Assembly (NCBI GenBank): GCA_900239685.1
Contig: OENT01000499.1
Span: forward strand, 4,293-68,292
From: Rotaria macrura
Lineage: Eukaryota; Rotifera; Eurotatoria; Philodinida; Philodinidae
Direction of reading: 5' to 3'
DNA: 64,000 nucleotides
In this document: positions 10,320-23,425 of the stretch, in pieces
Layout: every line of letters begins with the position of its first letter
Numbering within the stretch: the first letter of the stretch is position 1
Translations under genes and position numbers: made by a program
Notes under the pieces: model-generated
What the model was told of the DNA's origin: nothing
The model's database searches: none
Seen by the model: only the letters and a program-made list of their open reading frames with translations

Positions 10320-13300
10320 TCATGATTGCTGATAATGAGAGGTTTGCTTGACACATTCCTGACTAACTGATACATTCGATCGTTTACTCATGCTCTTGCC
10401 AAGCCACAAATGTACTGCATCATATGAATCCGGAAAATTATAACTTTCCTCCCAGTCGCTCTGCAACTCGTATACAAAGTCCTTGTCCATGCGATAGAGC
10501 CATTCAGTGATCTTATTTACAAAATCATGTAAATCACTGACGGATCGAAATGTGACATTTGATAAATTTTCCGCTCGCTCCAATAATAATATAGCGTCGT
10601 CCGCATATGTGATATCAGTATCAAGACGTTTGATATGACCAGGTAATTTCAAGCAAATAGCATTGAGAATTATCAACTTCATTCTAGTAGAATCATTGCA
10701 AATTATTTTAATTGAACGAAGATTTGATGCTCGTTTGAACAGAGTATCCAGTTCGACATCCAGACTAGTTTCGAACTCACATTCACGTTCGAAATTCATT
10801 GATATTGTTTGAAGATTCGATAAATTAAGAATGATTGAAAGATCTTCAATTGAGTCCATACGCCATCTTTTGCCAATCTTTAGTTCAAGTTTTCTCACAT
10901 TTCGAAAGAGATAATCCTTAATTGCATCTGTCTGAAATCAAAAATCGAAGTCAATCTATTAAAAATTGAAATACGACATTTAAAATTATTTAAAATTACG
11001 AAATTCATGAAAATAGTAAAGATTCTTTTTCTGTTAGAATAAAAAGTCTTTTGAAAACATTTCATATTAAATTAAAGCAAATTTGTTTGGATATATTTCA
11101 AATTGATTACTCATCTTTGAAAACCTAATGTTCAACGGTGCTTTATCAGGTATCTTATAGTTACAAGAATCTCTTGAGAGATTGAATCGTTTTTAACTCA
11201 AATTAATCTACAAATGCAACAGTTTATAACTATTGATTGGAGAATTAATATTAAAAAACGGACGTTTTACATTAATTCTGTTTTTCTCAAAATCATGTTT
11301 CCTTCTAAAACAAACTGAGTCAGTGACATTGTCTCGAGCATAGAAAAGCTCACTGACTACAATCTTTTTTACAAGTACTCCGTATATGAAAAAAAATTTA
11401 GTCTATTATTTTCTCTCAGAAAAAAAACTTCACAACATAACGGATTACATTTACAAACATCAGTATTTGATGAAAGTGAAACCATTTTTATTAACTTTTT
11501 AATTGATTGAGTGTTGTTTCGCTGAAATAGATTTGTAGTCTTTCGAAAAAGTATTACTTTACATATGTTGCATTTTCCTGAAGGCAAAATTGATGCTGAG
11601 ATCCAGATCATTAGAATTTTTTCACTTCATATGTCGCTCACTGATAGAAAGTAATGACATTTTAAAGGGCGAAAAAGCTGATTTTCTGATTGCCTTTGAT
11701 TGCTTTCTGTCTCTTTTAGGATGTTGTTGAATAGACTTTTTGTTGTCATTACTAAAAAGCATGGCAATCATGGTTTTGATAAGGATTAATGTTTGCATGG
11801 GAAAGTTCATTTTCGCATAGCCAAGATTGTCGATGATTGCCACTGATTGCTTTCAGTTTCTTGACTGTCAGATAATGGATTCTAGTTACTTAAACAGGAA
11901 ACTAATTCTCTGATTGCTAATGATTGCAATCAGCTTTTTGCTTCTTGGGAATTTAAGTAATTTCCAAAGCGATCATAATCTTTTCTTTGGCCGTCATATT
12001 AAAATTTTGCTAAATGCTTGCATGTAAAATTTAGTTATTCCGGACAAGTGTATTCTTCAATCATTTTTTATCCGAAACTTTGCTTGCACATAGATTTTAA
12101 TTACACAAAATCATAGAATTTTCCGATGTAGTATCTGGAAAATATGTATGATGCAAAAGCTTCATGCAATCACAGATATGAATGATAAGAGGCATGTATT
12201 TTGCAAAGAATGTGCATATAAACATTTTCAACGATTTCGTACGCAAATTAGCATGCTTGAGATTTTTATGTTCAAAGAAAAATGAGCCAAAGATTCACTA
12301 TTCTAGTAGCAATCGATCAAAATTGCAAGTTTTGAGGAATTTTTAGTCTAGTCTTATAAACGCTGACGAATAATCAATTGTTTTCAACCCGTGAGAACAA
12401 TACTTAATCCATTAGATAGAAACACCAGAAAAAAATATATAAAGTTTTTAGCGACAAGTCATTTATGACACACGTTGAATAATGAATAAAGGTGAGCGAT
12501 AAGAGAAACTGCTTTTTTTTTCATCACTGTCGAATCCAATTAAACCTTTCATCTACCAGTCGAGCTCTTTTATCTATTTTGATAAGTTTGAAATCTTAAT
12601 TAAAATTATCTCAAAAAATTTCAACAACAATGAACGATAACTTTTTAGGAACAATGGCAATCCTATAAAATCAAACGGCAAACAAAAATCTACTAGCAGG
12701 CCTTATAAATCTAAAAGAAGTGTTTAAAATGCTCCATAGTTAGACTCAAGTGAAATTCTATCGATTTTCTTTGAACAAAAATCTTTTGTTTGAGAAGAAA
12801 TAACAGGTTTGAAAATGTATAATTCTGTTTACCTCTTGTCGAATGCCTTCAGTCATCATTTCGGTTAAGTTTAAGGATAATTTATATGTATTGACGAACA
12901 TTTCTGTATTCTTATCTCCAATGCTTAACTTACAATTTAAGATTCTACTTCGACGATCAGTATAATGAAAGTTATCTTTATAGATAGGTATCGAATAGAG
13001 ATGAAATGTTCGACTATATTCGTTGCACTCATAGTCACACTCAACAAACCAATGTTTTGTTTCGAGCCAAAACGGTGTTCGAAACGGTACAATCAGTGAT
13101 TCTACAGTAGTATTATCTGTGTCATTGCGTGCATTGTAAATGAACCAGAATTCGAACTTGCTCAATAGAGGCAGTTTTGTTTCAATGAAATTTTTCCATC
13201 GCGTACCGTCGAGTAATAAATGACAATTTGACGTATGCTCATTATTCAATCGAATATGTGTTAGCCTAGGAAAAAGTGAAAGGAATGATTCGACATTGGT

Positions 13301-14041
13301 CATTGTTATATTGTAGCCAAAGTTGAACGAAAGCGATGTTAAATGCGTGAACGGTTCACTATCGGAATCTGGAAAGACAGTTTCAGTCCCATATAATCGA
13401 CATCTATCACTATCTTTTATAACTAATGTTCGTAGATGAGGTAAATGATCAAGAATATAGTAAACTGTATCCCAACTGCATTGAAGGATTGTGACGTGTT
13501 CCAACCGACACGAAATCGGCCATTCTATTTTATTAATGATTTCTTCAATGTTGTCAATTTCGAATTTACGAAGATCCCTATGTGACATAATAGATGATAA
13601 CAATGGTGCCGTATCGTTGAAATAAAAGTAAGCAGGCCATATTGTGAACTTTGTAAGAGGATATTTCATGATATGTTTTTGAAATTGTTCCAAATCTGCA
13701 TATTGTACTTTAAATAGAGTCAATGAACGTAGTCGAATAAATTGGTCAATACGAAAATGAGAAAGAAAGAATTTAATTTGACCGGGTGAATGTATTTCAT
13801 CCGAAATTGTAAGTGAAATAACATTTTTACAATCAACAATACGAGCCATGAGAGGTAGATTAGATTTTGATATATAACGGAAATCCAGTTCATAGCGATC
13901 AAAAGCATTAGCAATTGAATACAGTCGTTTGCACACGCAGCGAATTGAAAAGGCAATTGTTTCTACATTGAGATTGTCGAAAATTAAATGAACAAGTTCG
14001 ATGGGTAACGTTTGAAAATAGCATTGCTTTTCGGTAGACAT
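10320..14041 (-). CDS. F-box protein with LRR-like C-terminal region
   Basis: Two exons on the minus strand: 14041-12833 and 10931-10320, joined in phase 0, giving about 606 residues. Residues 11-50 form an F-box (LPIELVHLIFDNL... then a cysteine-rich CVCKRLYS segment), the Skp1-binding module of SCF ubiquitin ligases. The rest has leucine-spaced strands resembling degenerate leucine-rich repeats (for example IRLRSLTLFKVQY and HLPHLRTLVIKD), which normally bind the substrate. The start is the ATG at 14041; an upstream in-frame TTG was ignored. The intron is 1.9 kb, far longer than neighbouring 50-70 bp introns, and holds GATTGC-rich repeats. Exon 2 joined to exon 1 is inferred from the matching splice phases and continuing style; the second part could instead belong to a separate paralogous fragment. 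Confidence 0.75.
11680..11945. repeat. GATTGC-containing repeat cluster within the F-box intron
   Basis: Three similar segments, tctgattgcctttgattgc near 11684, gatgattgccactgattgc near 11832 and tctgattgctaatgattgc near 11908, lie inside the long F-box intron. They are imperfect and unevenly spaced, suggesting repeat-derived DNA that enlarged the intron. No coding potential is evident. Confidence 0.4.
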
Positions 14042-17000
14042 GAATGGTAGAATGCGCAAATCTAATGTGCTTTTATTTCAACTACACTTCACGAATACAC
14101 ACGTGCTTCTAGGGGGAATGTTTATGGATGTGTCATAGACGATCGTACAAAAGGCGACAAAAAAAGCAAGTTCTGACATATTTCTTCATTTATATTATGA
14201 GAAAAAATGTTAATAATAACCTGATGACTCACCTTCCAAATTTTTCGAAATGAAAACACAACAGTCCACGTTGGAAATGATGACAAAATAAATGCCAACC
14301 GTTTAATTCATTATACTTCCTCAACTATACGACTAAAATTTGTTCAGTAACACATTTGAATCAAAGATTTGTACTGTAGACTGTTTGATGAAAAAAAATA
14401 TTCTAATAATTTTAATAATGTTCAGTGGGACTAAAATTCATAATATAGGTATATATGAATTCTTAAGCTCTGCAAATATAGACTATTTGTTAAGAATAAT
14501 TAATAATCGAATTGTTTCGCATTTTCCCTATGATTTTGCACTTATCACTGTAAAACTTTTAACAATCATTAAGTAATGGGCGATGATCATTTCATTTTTC
14601 AATAAACCATTCGTCTCGAAAAAGAAAAAAACAGCGCAAGATTTTCTTCATTATGAATTACGAATTTCACAAAACCGATAATTATCTATTGAGGAATTAT
14701 GTTGATTTTGTTTCGATTATTCGTAACGTATTTAAATATTATATAACGAATCAATATCGAAACAAGGAAAGTGTAATTCGACCTCGTTTGAAAATTTCAG
14801 AATAATCTGCTGAAAACAATTATCATTTTTAAATAGTTTTCTAGTCGATGATCGACAATGCTTTCACGTGTACCCATTCTATGATCGATCAGCCTATCCA
14901 ACGAATACTTCTGATATTTAGGGATTTATTTTGATCTATGAATTCGATAAGTTCAATCAACAGTATTTGCAATAGGGTGTGGGTGTGAGTAAGAAGAATC
15001 AGTGACTTCATTCCTCATCCACACACTGTAAATTTCAAAACATGCTTGAAGTAATTAAGTTAGTTTAAGAAGTATCACTCATTTCATATACAACACTGGA
15101 GCAATGTCTATTGATAGCCTTCGTTAAAATCTATCGTTTTTTCTCGTCCACAGAATCCCATGTGATGAAAATACGAGTAAACAAATACATTTTAATGTTC
15201 TTCTCTTGTGAAAATTAATTATAATAACTCGACTATAATTAAGATTGCATCCAAACACAGAAGTTCGTTTGATCTGAACTTTTGTTCATGAATAAATAAA
15301 TACTAAATTGTTTAACTGAATGTACGAGCCTTTATTTTCTGAAATGCAATTTTATTACAAATATTGAATATCTCGAGAAGGAACAATTCGATCTGACTAA
15401 ACCTTTGAAAATACTGTTGTCACATTTATGTCAACGATGGCTTGTTTCCATAAGTCCATTGGATCATTTTCCCGTTCTACACAATTATTGTAATGGGCAA
15501 ACATATGAACTCCAATTGATGTTGATTAGTAGGAAATACTCTTTTGTCTTTGAAGAAAGAGTCAAAACTATTTTGTTATGTCACGCAGCAGTGTGAAGAA
15601 ATAAATTGAATACTCACAAATTATTACATAAACATTTATCGTATTTCTCGGATACAGATAAACTTGAAGAAGATGAAAGATAATTTCAATCTTTGAAAAT
15701 CACTCGAAAGAAAGCTTATTGATGCTTATCTGTCGTAAGTCGATGTTTTCAATTCGAAAAAAATATGAGCGACATTTGAAACAACGACCATTACTTATTG
15801 TAACGATGAATCTGATATGGCTATTCAAAACACGGAACGTATTGATCATCAAGAAGTTTCATGCAGATATCTGGATAATCTCAGGTTTTGTCTAGTCACA
15901 AAATATGTTCGTTCCAGCTTCCTAGGTCACAAGTACAAGGAATTCAACTAAAATTTTAGCTGGTATATATTGTTTGTTTCGCATAACTGATTGCCTTCTC
16001 AATTTTTTTATCATTTTATAAGATCAACCACCACTTATGTCATTTTTTACTTTTAATATTTAGTGCCGTTAAAGTGAAAATTAATAGAACCGAATATAGT
16101 ATAAATTCTCTTCTTTTTAAATTCGAAAGAAAAATAGCTAATCAGAATTCAAATATTTGAATATCTTTCTTAGCATCTCGATTCTCCTCAAATAACGACT
16201 TACTCGTTCGCTTTGCATTCACTCAACTCCTTGGCACATAGGCGCAACACCCTTTTCTGAGTAGAAGATATTTTAAATGAACGATGTATCATATTTGATA
16301 AATAAGTACTTTGAACGATTTTATAAACTATTGAACTGTTTAAATATTTAATTGAACACTCAGACAGCCAACAAGTAGCTGTAGCCTACGAAAGATAACT
16401 AAAAACATTTCATGATGAAAACACACTTATCAAAAATATTTATGTAAGTTAAATTACACAAACTTTTCACATTAATTTTCAACTTATTGCCGTAAACCTA
16501 ATCCAATGAAAGCCATATTAAAGAAAATTTTTCATGTTCATCTGAACAGAGTCGTATTCTCTGAAGGATTATTCGACTAATTTCTTGTAAATCATTTCAT
16601 TATTGAGTTCAATACAAAATTGAGATAGATTGAATTCTTTCTACATTAATTTTGTGATACAGATATAGCGCAAGATTTGTTTTTCTTAGCAAGGTTTCGA
16701 TGCCTATAAATGAATATTATTAACGTTTTGATATCAACACTGTAAAGAAAAATAAAACATAGTCTATTTCGTTACCACCACTGCAGTATTCATTTTATTA
16801 CAATTTTTTGACATATTGGATGAGTAACGTTATCTCTATCCTTGGTGTATGATGTTTACTACACTACTTCTTCGCTTCAGTTCTATTTATTTCATTCAGA
16901 ACATGCGCTTATATAGGGGAGAGAAAAAAAATCAGCAGAAGTCAAACCAATCAGGTAGCAACTATAACTTATGAGGTTGCAGCTTGTAGTCAGATAGTGA

Positions 17001-17520
17001 CTGATTGATTATCGCCACAGTATGCATGTATTCATTTGTTGTAAAAAAATAAATCATTTATAATTCAGACTATGATATTAATTACTATTGAATGTTTCGA
17101 AGAACTTGAAACTAGATTTTGACTTTCCACCTAAACTGTCTTGTTCTAATATGTGCAAACGATTATAGAGATTTGTTGCATACTTCATCGGTTGTATCTG
17201 ATGAAAGACGAGAGAAAACACACGGTTAACATCTAATTCATAATACATCACTGAAATGATCATCGTGAATTGAAGATCGTAGTTTTTCAAGAGTGTAAGT
17301 GTCAAAATGATTGATATTCATAAAAATCATGATCTGTCCCCATCAACTTCGAGAATTATGTTTAAATTCAATTGGTAAAGTAAGTCAAGAATTATTTATC
17401 ATATTAATCTTTGCAAAAACAAAAACTACAAAAGAAGTCACTATTCTACAATTAAATCTTCACTTGTGCTATTTGCAATTCGAAGAATGTTGTTAAAAAA
17501 CGATTGCATGTTTCTATAAA
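14042..17520. other. Gene-free intergenic DNA
   Basis: About 3.5 kb upstream of the F-box gene and downstream of the SLC7 gene, with only short frames. A gtgtgggtgtgag run lies near 14979. The segment at about 16760-17060 has a TATA-like ttatatagggg at 16910 and an AATAAA near 17047, but no terminal repeats were found. I see no gene. Confidence 0.5.
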
Positions 17521-20500
17521 TTAAAAAGGAAAAACACAAGATAAAATAATTACAATCATCAAAGAATTAATATTTTTCTTACTCATTATGCTCAGTTCTT
17601 TCTTTAGATAAACAAATGGATAATAGAAGATTAATCCAGAAAGAATCGAAAGTGCTGCAAAAAGAAATCCAATACGAGGGTCTGCTATTGTAGGTGCAAT
17701 AACCAAATAAATCGAAATAAGAATTAACAAGACAATTACAGGAATAGGAACCTAAATATGAATAAAAATAAAAAACGTTTTTGTTTTCTTAGTTTCTTAT
17801 GATGAACGAAAATGATTACTAACATTGATCACTCGTTCGGCATCCTTTTTTGTAAATTTACAGCAAAGTGTAGCAAAAAATGTTAATCCATAAAAAATCC
17901 ATGCAGCAAAATTGAAAAGTACGATCAAATCTTCAATATCACTTTGCAAACAAAATAATATTGCAAGGAAACCCTGGAAGGAAAAGCAATAATACAATTT
18001 CGATGCCCATCATTCAATATAGAATAATTTATACAACCTGAAAGACAATACCAGGTATTGGCGTCAATCTCTTTGAATGAATGCATGAAAATACTTCCGG
18101 TAAATATCCATACTGAGCGCCGACCATACAATATCGAGAACCTCCAAACAGAGTTCCATTAGCACTACCTAAAGCACTAATAGCAATCGCTATGACCAAC
18201 CCACGAACACTATAACCTAATACAACCTCGCCCCACGTCTATTCACAAGATAAAACTTAATTATAATAACAAACGAACAAAGTTTTTCTTTTCTTCTACG
18301 TACAACGGCGACAGCACTAGAACTAAGCATCTCTATTTTGCTCATCGCAGTAAAATACGACATATTCGTTAGAATATAAAGAATTGTAAGAGATGGTAAT
18401 GCCAATACAATAGATAGCCATAGATTTCTAAAAGATACACATATACAATCGATAAGAAAATTTTAAATAGAACTATGAAGAGAGGTTTAAGTTAGCTATG
18501 TTATTTTTCAGTTTTCTTGTTGGTTTCAAAAGCTGACAAGATTTGTGAACGCCAAACATAGACCTCGTCGACAAGATTGATCGGTTCACAGATGTCTGAG
18601 ACTATCATTTTAAAGTGATACTCTTGAGAACACTATCTATTTTCAGCAGTCACCAGTACTGATATAAATATAGAATTTTCAAGGAAAAATTCTACTTGAC
18701 AATATGAATCGAATACCTCTGACTTTTCTTCATCGAGTGATGTACAATTTTGAAAAAATACAATATTTGTAAGCTTACAATGAAATTATCGACGCTTTTA
18801 TCATTTTTCATGTTTCACATTAGAATGGAATCAATCCATTTTCTTAGAGTTTTCGAAAAAGTATGTGACGTCTCGTTTAGACATATTGATTTATAATTTT
18901 CCGTTAGTATACGAAGGTGATATATATTAATCAGACCTTTGAGGATTCTTGAGTTCTTCAGTGACTGAATTTAGACTATTCCACCCATCATATGACCATA
19001 GACCGTAGTAAAATGCAAGTGAAAGACTGAGTACGCCGCTTGCCGAGCCTATTCTAGTACAAATTAGTGTGTTGTTCTTTGCATTAACACATTCGACAGT
19101 ATCGTACCTTCAAAACCAGTCTTTAATTCTTCTGTATGTCCTACAAAAAACAAATATTTATCATAAAATAATCTCATTCATTCGTCAGAAACAATACGAA
19201 ACAAACCATTGAATATTCGAATCAATCCACCTCCAATGACAATGACGATGGTCGATACTTTACAGATAACAAAAATTATATTAAGATGATTGGCTGCCGA
19301 TGCACTGATCGAGTTAATATTGACGAGTAAAACTATGTACACAGATGATATGAACAATAGTTATTGAAAATAATAAATAAACATAGTTACTAATAGTAAA
19401 AACAGTCAGTATTTTAACAAGTTCTATTGGAGGCCCACAGTCTAAATATGTATATCAATGTACGGAATGAACAGTGATGCATAACAGCAGATAGTTTACC
19501 ATCCATGATTCCAGATAGTAGGTATTTAGAGAAAGTAAGAACAAGAACAGCAATGCTTGCCGGTCTCATAACCAATGCATTCGTCCAATTGAAAAGATAT
19601 GCCAATGTATCACCTGTTAGTTCATGAAATGATCCAATACCTATTAATAAATAGATTCATATCATAATGATTCGTTAAAAGAACATGAAATATACCACTG
19701 CTTAAACATAAATTTTTTTAAAGTGAACTTCGAAAGAAAAAATAAGCAGAAGAAAAGAATTCGTTGATTTCAATAGAGTTCGAATAATCCATATGATTTC
19801 TTTTTATAAAATGTACCTTCTTTAATATAAGCTATTTCTGCACCGTTTCTAGGTATAACTGTGCCAATTTCTGCATAGCAAAGTGCTCCTGTAATAAGAA
19901 TCAAATTTTCTATTTAACGTATGAAATAGTTGGTTACAAACCAAGTAAAGCAAGTACTCCGCAGGCACCCCATACGAACAAACAAAGACCAACCGATTGT
20001 GTTTTTTGTAAAACATCAATGGGAGCAATGAATATACCAGAGCCTAATAATAAAACACAATCGATAATAGAACGTAACATAAAGCATCGAGTTGTTTTAC
20101 CGATGATGATACCAACAATGAAACAGACACCTGAGAATAATCCTAAATGTCTCTTCAATGCTACTTCTTCTGTTTGAAACACAATTTTCAATGGATCAGA
20201 TGGAGCATCGGATGTAATTGATAAATGGCGATGTTGAGTAGTTGGAGATTGAATACGACGATGACAATGAATCGAATCAGATTCAACTACAGAAAACAAA
20301 ATCACAGTATAGATTTTTATAGGGTTGTTTTCCATGGTACGATAAAATACATCTCTTTTTTCATATTCCTCGTGCATGAAAATTCCTTTTTTCTCACACC
20401 AACTGTAACGTATGTGGTCTGAAAAGAAAACTTATCTACTTACTATTTGAATGCAATTATAGATAATAAAAATATGAAACTCCTACTATATACGTATATA

Positions 20501-20567
20501 CTTATGAGTTGATCGATTGCATTAAAAACTCACCTTTGGATAAATCAGGTGAAACACCTTTGCCCAT
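17521..20567 (-). CDS. SLC7-type amino acid transporter (heteromeric light chain)
   Basis: Fourteen exons on the minus strand: 20567-20534, 20418-20398, 20286-20101, 20043-19942, 19888-19817, 19640-19500, 19441-19391, 19332-19207, 19140-19108, 19048-18937, 18427-18304, 18238-18038, 17973-17824, 17751-17521. All phases agree, giving about 527 residues. Diagnostic LAT/SLC7 motifs are present: GSGIFIAP at residues 81-88 in TM1, [12 protein letters not shown] followed by [10 protein letters not shown], and [12 protein letters not shown]. The polytopic protein should exchange or import amino acids at the plasma membrane. Cys187 in DCGPP matches the light-chain cysteine that forms a disulfide with the SLC3 heavy chain, so I expect a heteromeric transporter. 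Substrate specificity cannot be read from the sequence. The microexon of 21 bp (exon 2) is the least certain; a GTGAGA donor keeps the frame. Confidence 0.9.
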
Positions 20568-22646
20568 CTTGTCAATGTAATGAATTGTTTGTAATTATGT
20601 AGATTATTGATATTCTATAATAATTTTTTTTCAAAACTAATCGCACTAGAAATCAATAGGCAAATTTTGGTTGTTTTTCTTCTTCTGCGTACGAGTCGCA
20701 CGTTAGACCGATAGACAAGAATAAAGAGGAGTCTCACAAGGTCAATTTCAATACACATGCATAAATAAAGTAGACTTCATGTGTTTCGACGTATTGAATA
20801 AATATGATATGGTACTAACAAGTAATTCATTCTAATGGATAATGATGAAAGGTGTAAAAACAAACGTCTTGTACTGATATACTGAGATTGATTATTAAAA
20901 ATCCAACTCTGCATTCGAATAGATTCAACGTTATTCCAATCTTTATTTGTTCCTTCCTCAAAATTAATCGAAGTCAAGACGAAGACGTTTACGAAAAAAC
21001 GAACGAACTCGGTTGATATTAGACGACAAGGAGCGATGTTGTCTTTATAATTGTAGGATGTATCAAATTATGAAGTTTTATTTTATTGAAGTTTTCGCGT
21101 ATCTTCATGTTGAGTCGATCTAATTCTATTTTCAAGCGTATCCTATCTAGCACGTATACCTAGAATCACAGTCAACCGACCGAAATATCATTCGAATCCA
21201 TTTTGCGACCTTTAAAATCCTGAGGGGGCCCTCGACCAACTTTTCAGTCAAGTAGTCTACAGTTAGTTGTGATCTGAGTCATCGTCATACAAGTTTCGTC
21301 GATAGTAAAAAAATATTAGAACTACTTTTTTACCACTAGAACTGTACAGTTGATCATACAGCTGACGCCGCAAGTGCGTATCGTAAAAACATCAATGTTT
21401 TGGAATCTCTTGATGATAATTAGAAAGAGGGATATTCATTGTAGATTTTAACAAGAAACATAATAGCAAAAACAGATGTAAATCTTAGAAAGTATTCCTA
21501 GAAATCTATGGTTATTAGTGAAGAATGAGAGTTAGAAACTTTTTTGTACAACGATGTATAAAGAAGTTAATGCAATTGCTTGCATCGAAATGAATACGCA
21601 GTTTTAGTGAATAATCATATTGATGTTTTTGATATGAATGGATAAATGCATATCGTCTCGTACAAATTATCATCGATAAAATACTTCGATCAAACATCAC
21701 ATAGTATCGGAGTTTCACTCAACTGACCGATGCACGACGTGGTAGCCGATTCATAGTTTATACGAGTCAATTTTTTCTTCGTTTCTACACACAAAATAAT
21801 AACATTTCAGCTCATCAGCTCTAATGCACTGGGTATTCTCTACTAACAGGAATCAAATTTTCTCAATTGACTATTGTCAACTAATGGTCGGATTCGTTCT
21901 CTGATCAACAAAAGAGCTGAATTTCATGACTGTTTTCATTTGAATTATCTCGATATTTGAACAAAAAAAAACCATTGTCAAGGTCTGCGATCATTGTCTA
22001 TATTCTAACCGTCTCTTTGCCAACAGATCTAAACGTCTATAAAAACTAGTCTGAATATCATCGGTATATCAAATATGAACTTTTGATATGAAGCGACAGA
22101 ACGAAAGAACAACAACATTTATCAAAAAAGTCGACAATGCAAATGAAAGCCCCAAGTATATCTACATACTTCAAATTTGAACATTTTATCTATCACAGAT
22201 AAAATTCTAAAAGATTACTATAGAATCAACTCAAAAGTTATGAATGTTTTTCTTTTCTACTTGGCTTGATTTCGAAGGTCGAAAACCAGAAATTGAAAAA
22301 AATATTAATGTATTATCTATACAAAACAGTGTACCGTTCATTGACTATGAAATGATCTATTCTATTGCTGACTTTCAGTTAATGCCTGTAAAAAGGCAAG
22401 CAGTTTATCTTATCACGATCTAATCAGCGATAAAAAAATATATAGACGATTCGTACTTAACATAATTAGAAAGATAAATTCATTTTTTTTTGTTTTCAAA
22501 TATTAAAACAAAACTATTCATGAGTATCAGAACACACATATGAACAATTCCATGTTCGAGTCACAAGCACGTTTTCGGGTGTTTGCTTTTAAATACTCAG
22601 AATCATCGTGAAACTCGACGATGATTTTGAATGTATATAACTCTAT
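20568..22646. other. Gene-free intergenic DNA upstream of the SLC7 gene
   Basis: AT-rich DNA with short frames only. It must hold the SLC7 promoter near 20.6-21 kb, but I can identify no core elements with confidence. Confidence 0.45.
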
Positions 22647-22655
22647 GACGAAGAT
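22647..22655. repeat. Left 9-bp target-site duplication
   Basis: gacgaagat directly abuts the left end of the foldback element and is repeated exactly at its right end (23037-23045). Confidence 0.8.
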
Positions 22656-23036
22656 ATCAGTGTGAAGCTAGCACGACAGAGCTATCACGATGAAACAGAG
22701 ATTCAACTATAATCTTCTCAGAAGTATTGCCGGTCCATAAAAACTAGGCAATTCGATGTAGAATTTAATTCTGAATCAAATGGTGATACTTTTATTCCCC
22801 GACAATACTTAGGAAGAAATTTTACCTACACCTTTGTTTTCTTCTAAATAGGACAAGAAAAACCAGATAGAATTTTCTCAAAGTATTTTCAGGGAATAAA
22901 AGTATCACCATTTGATCCAGAATTAAATTCTGCATCGAATGGTCTAGTTTTTATGGGCCGGCAATACTTCTGAGAAGACTTATAGTTGAATCTCTGTTTC
23001 ATCGTGCTAGCTCCGTCGAGCTAGCTTCACACTGAT
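22656..23036. mobile_element. Non-autonomous foldback element, Mutator-like (MITE)
   Basis: A 381-bp element that is almost entirely two inverted arms of about 150 bp. The left end reads atcagtgtgaagctagc and the right end, inverted, starts with the same 17 bases. Arms share blocks such as GATGAAACAGAGATTCAACT, CAGAAGTATTGCCGG, ATTTAATTCTG and GGTGATACTTTTATTCCC. The element is flanked by an exact 9-bp duplication, gacgaagat, at 22647-22655 and 23037-23045. Long terminal inverted repeats plus a 9-bp target duplication are typical of Mutator-like (MULE) elements. It has no coding capacity, so it would need a transposase in trans. The arms differ at several sites, so insertion was not very recent, though the duplication is intact. 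Confidence 0.82.
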
Positions 23037-23045
23037 GACGAAGAT
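23037..23045. repeat. Right 9-bp target-site duplication
   Basis: Exact copy of the 9 bases at 22647-22655, abutting the right end of the foldback element. Confidence 0.8.
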
Positions 23046-23134
23046 GCTATTGAAAAAACTCGTGACAAACCACTTATGAAATACTTGCATATCACTTGAT
23101 ATACACGCGACGACTCATGTTACAGATTTGGTTG

Positions 23135-23425
23135 CTCACCTTAAAATGAAGAAAAAGCAATCATCTCAATCCATATTTATACTGTGCTTCGAACCGTATC
23201 ATAAAGAAAACAAAAATCATATCGGTCAACACATATGCAGGGCTTCGAACCGTATCAACAAGTAGAAAGAATCGCCTCAGTATACATGAATACGTTACTT
23301 TAAATTGTATCACAATGAAGAAAAACCTTGCCTCTGCTCATATTGATTCGGCGCTTTGAACCGTATCAAAAAGGGGGAAAAAACTTGCCTCAAGTCATAT
23401 TCATACAATTCTTTGTGCTCCATTA
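23135..23425. repeat. Degenerate tandem repeat, period 55-56 bp
   Basis: Four to five diverged units, with the phrase gaaccgtatca recurring at 23191, 23247, about 23302 (diverged) and 23358. Each unit also holds an A-rich AAGAAAA segment and a CATAT segment. In one + strand frame, broken by stops, pieces such as EEKPCLCSY and IKRHE resemble C2H2 zinc-finger linkers, but the period is far short of the 84 bp of a finger. It is either a minisatellite or a badly decayed zinc-finger array. Confidence 0.5.

Noticed and set aside
14979-14993. GTGTGGGTGTGAG resembling a telomeric repeat
   Set aside because: Only about two imperfect units; not an array.
16760-17060. Possible solo LTR (TATA-like box and AATAAA)
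   Set aside because: No matching TG...CA ends, no target duplication and no second copy in the window; such words are common by chance in AT-rich DNA.
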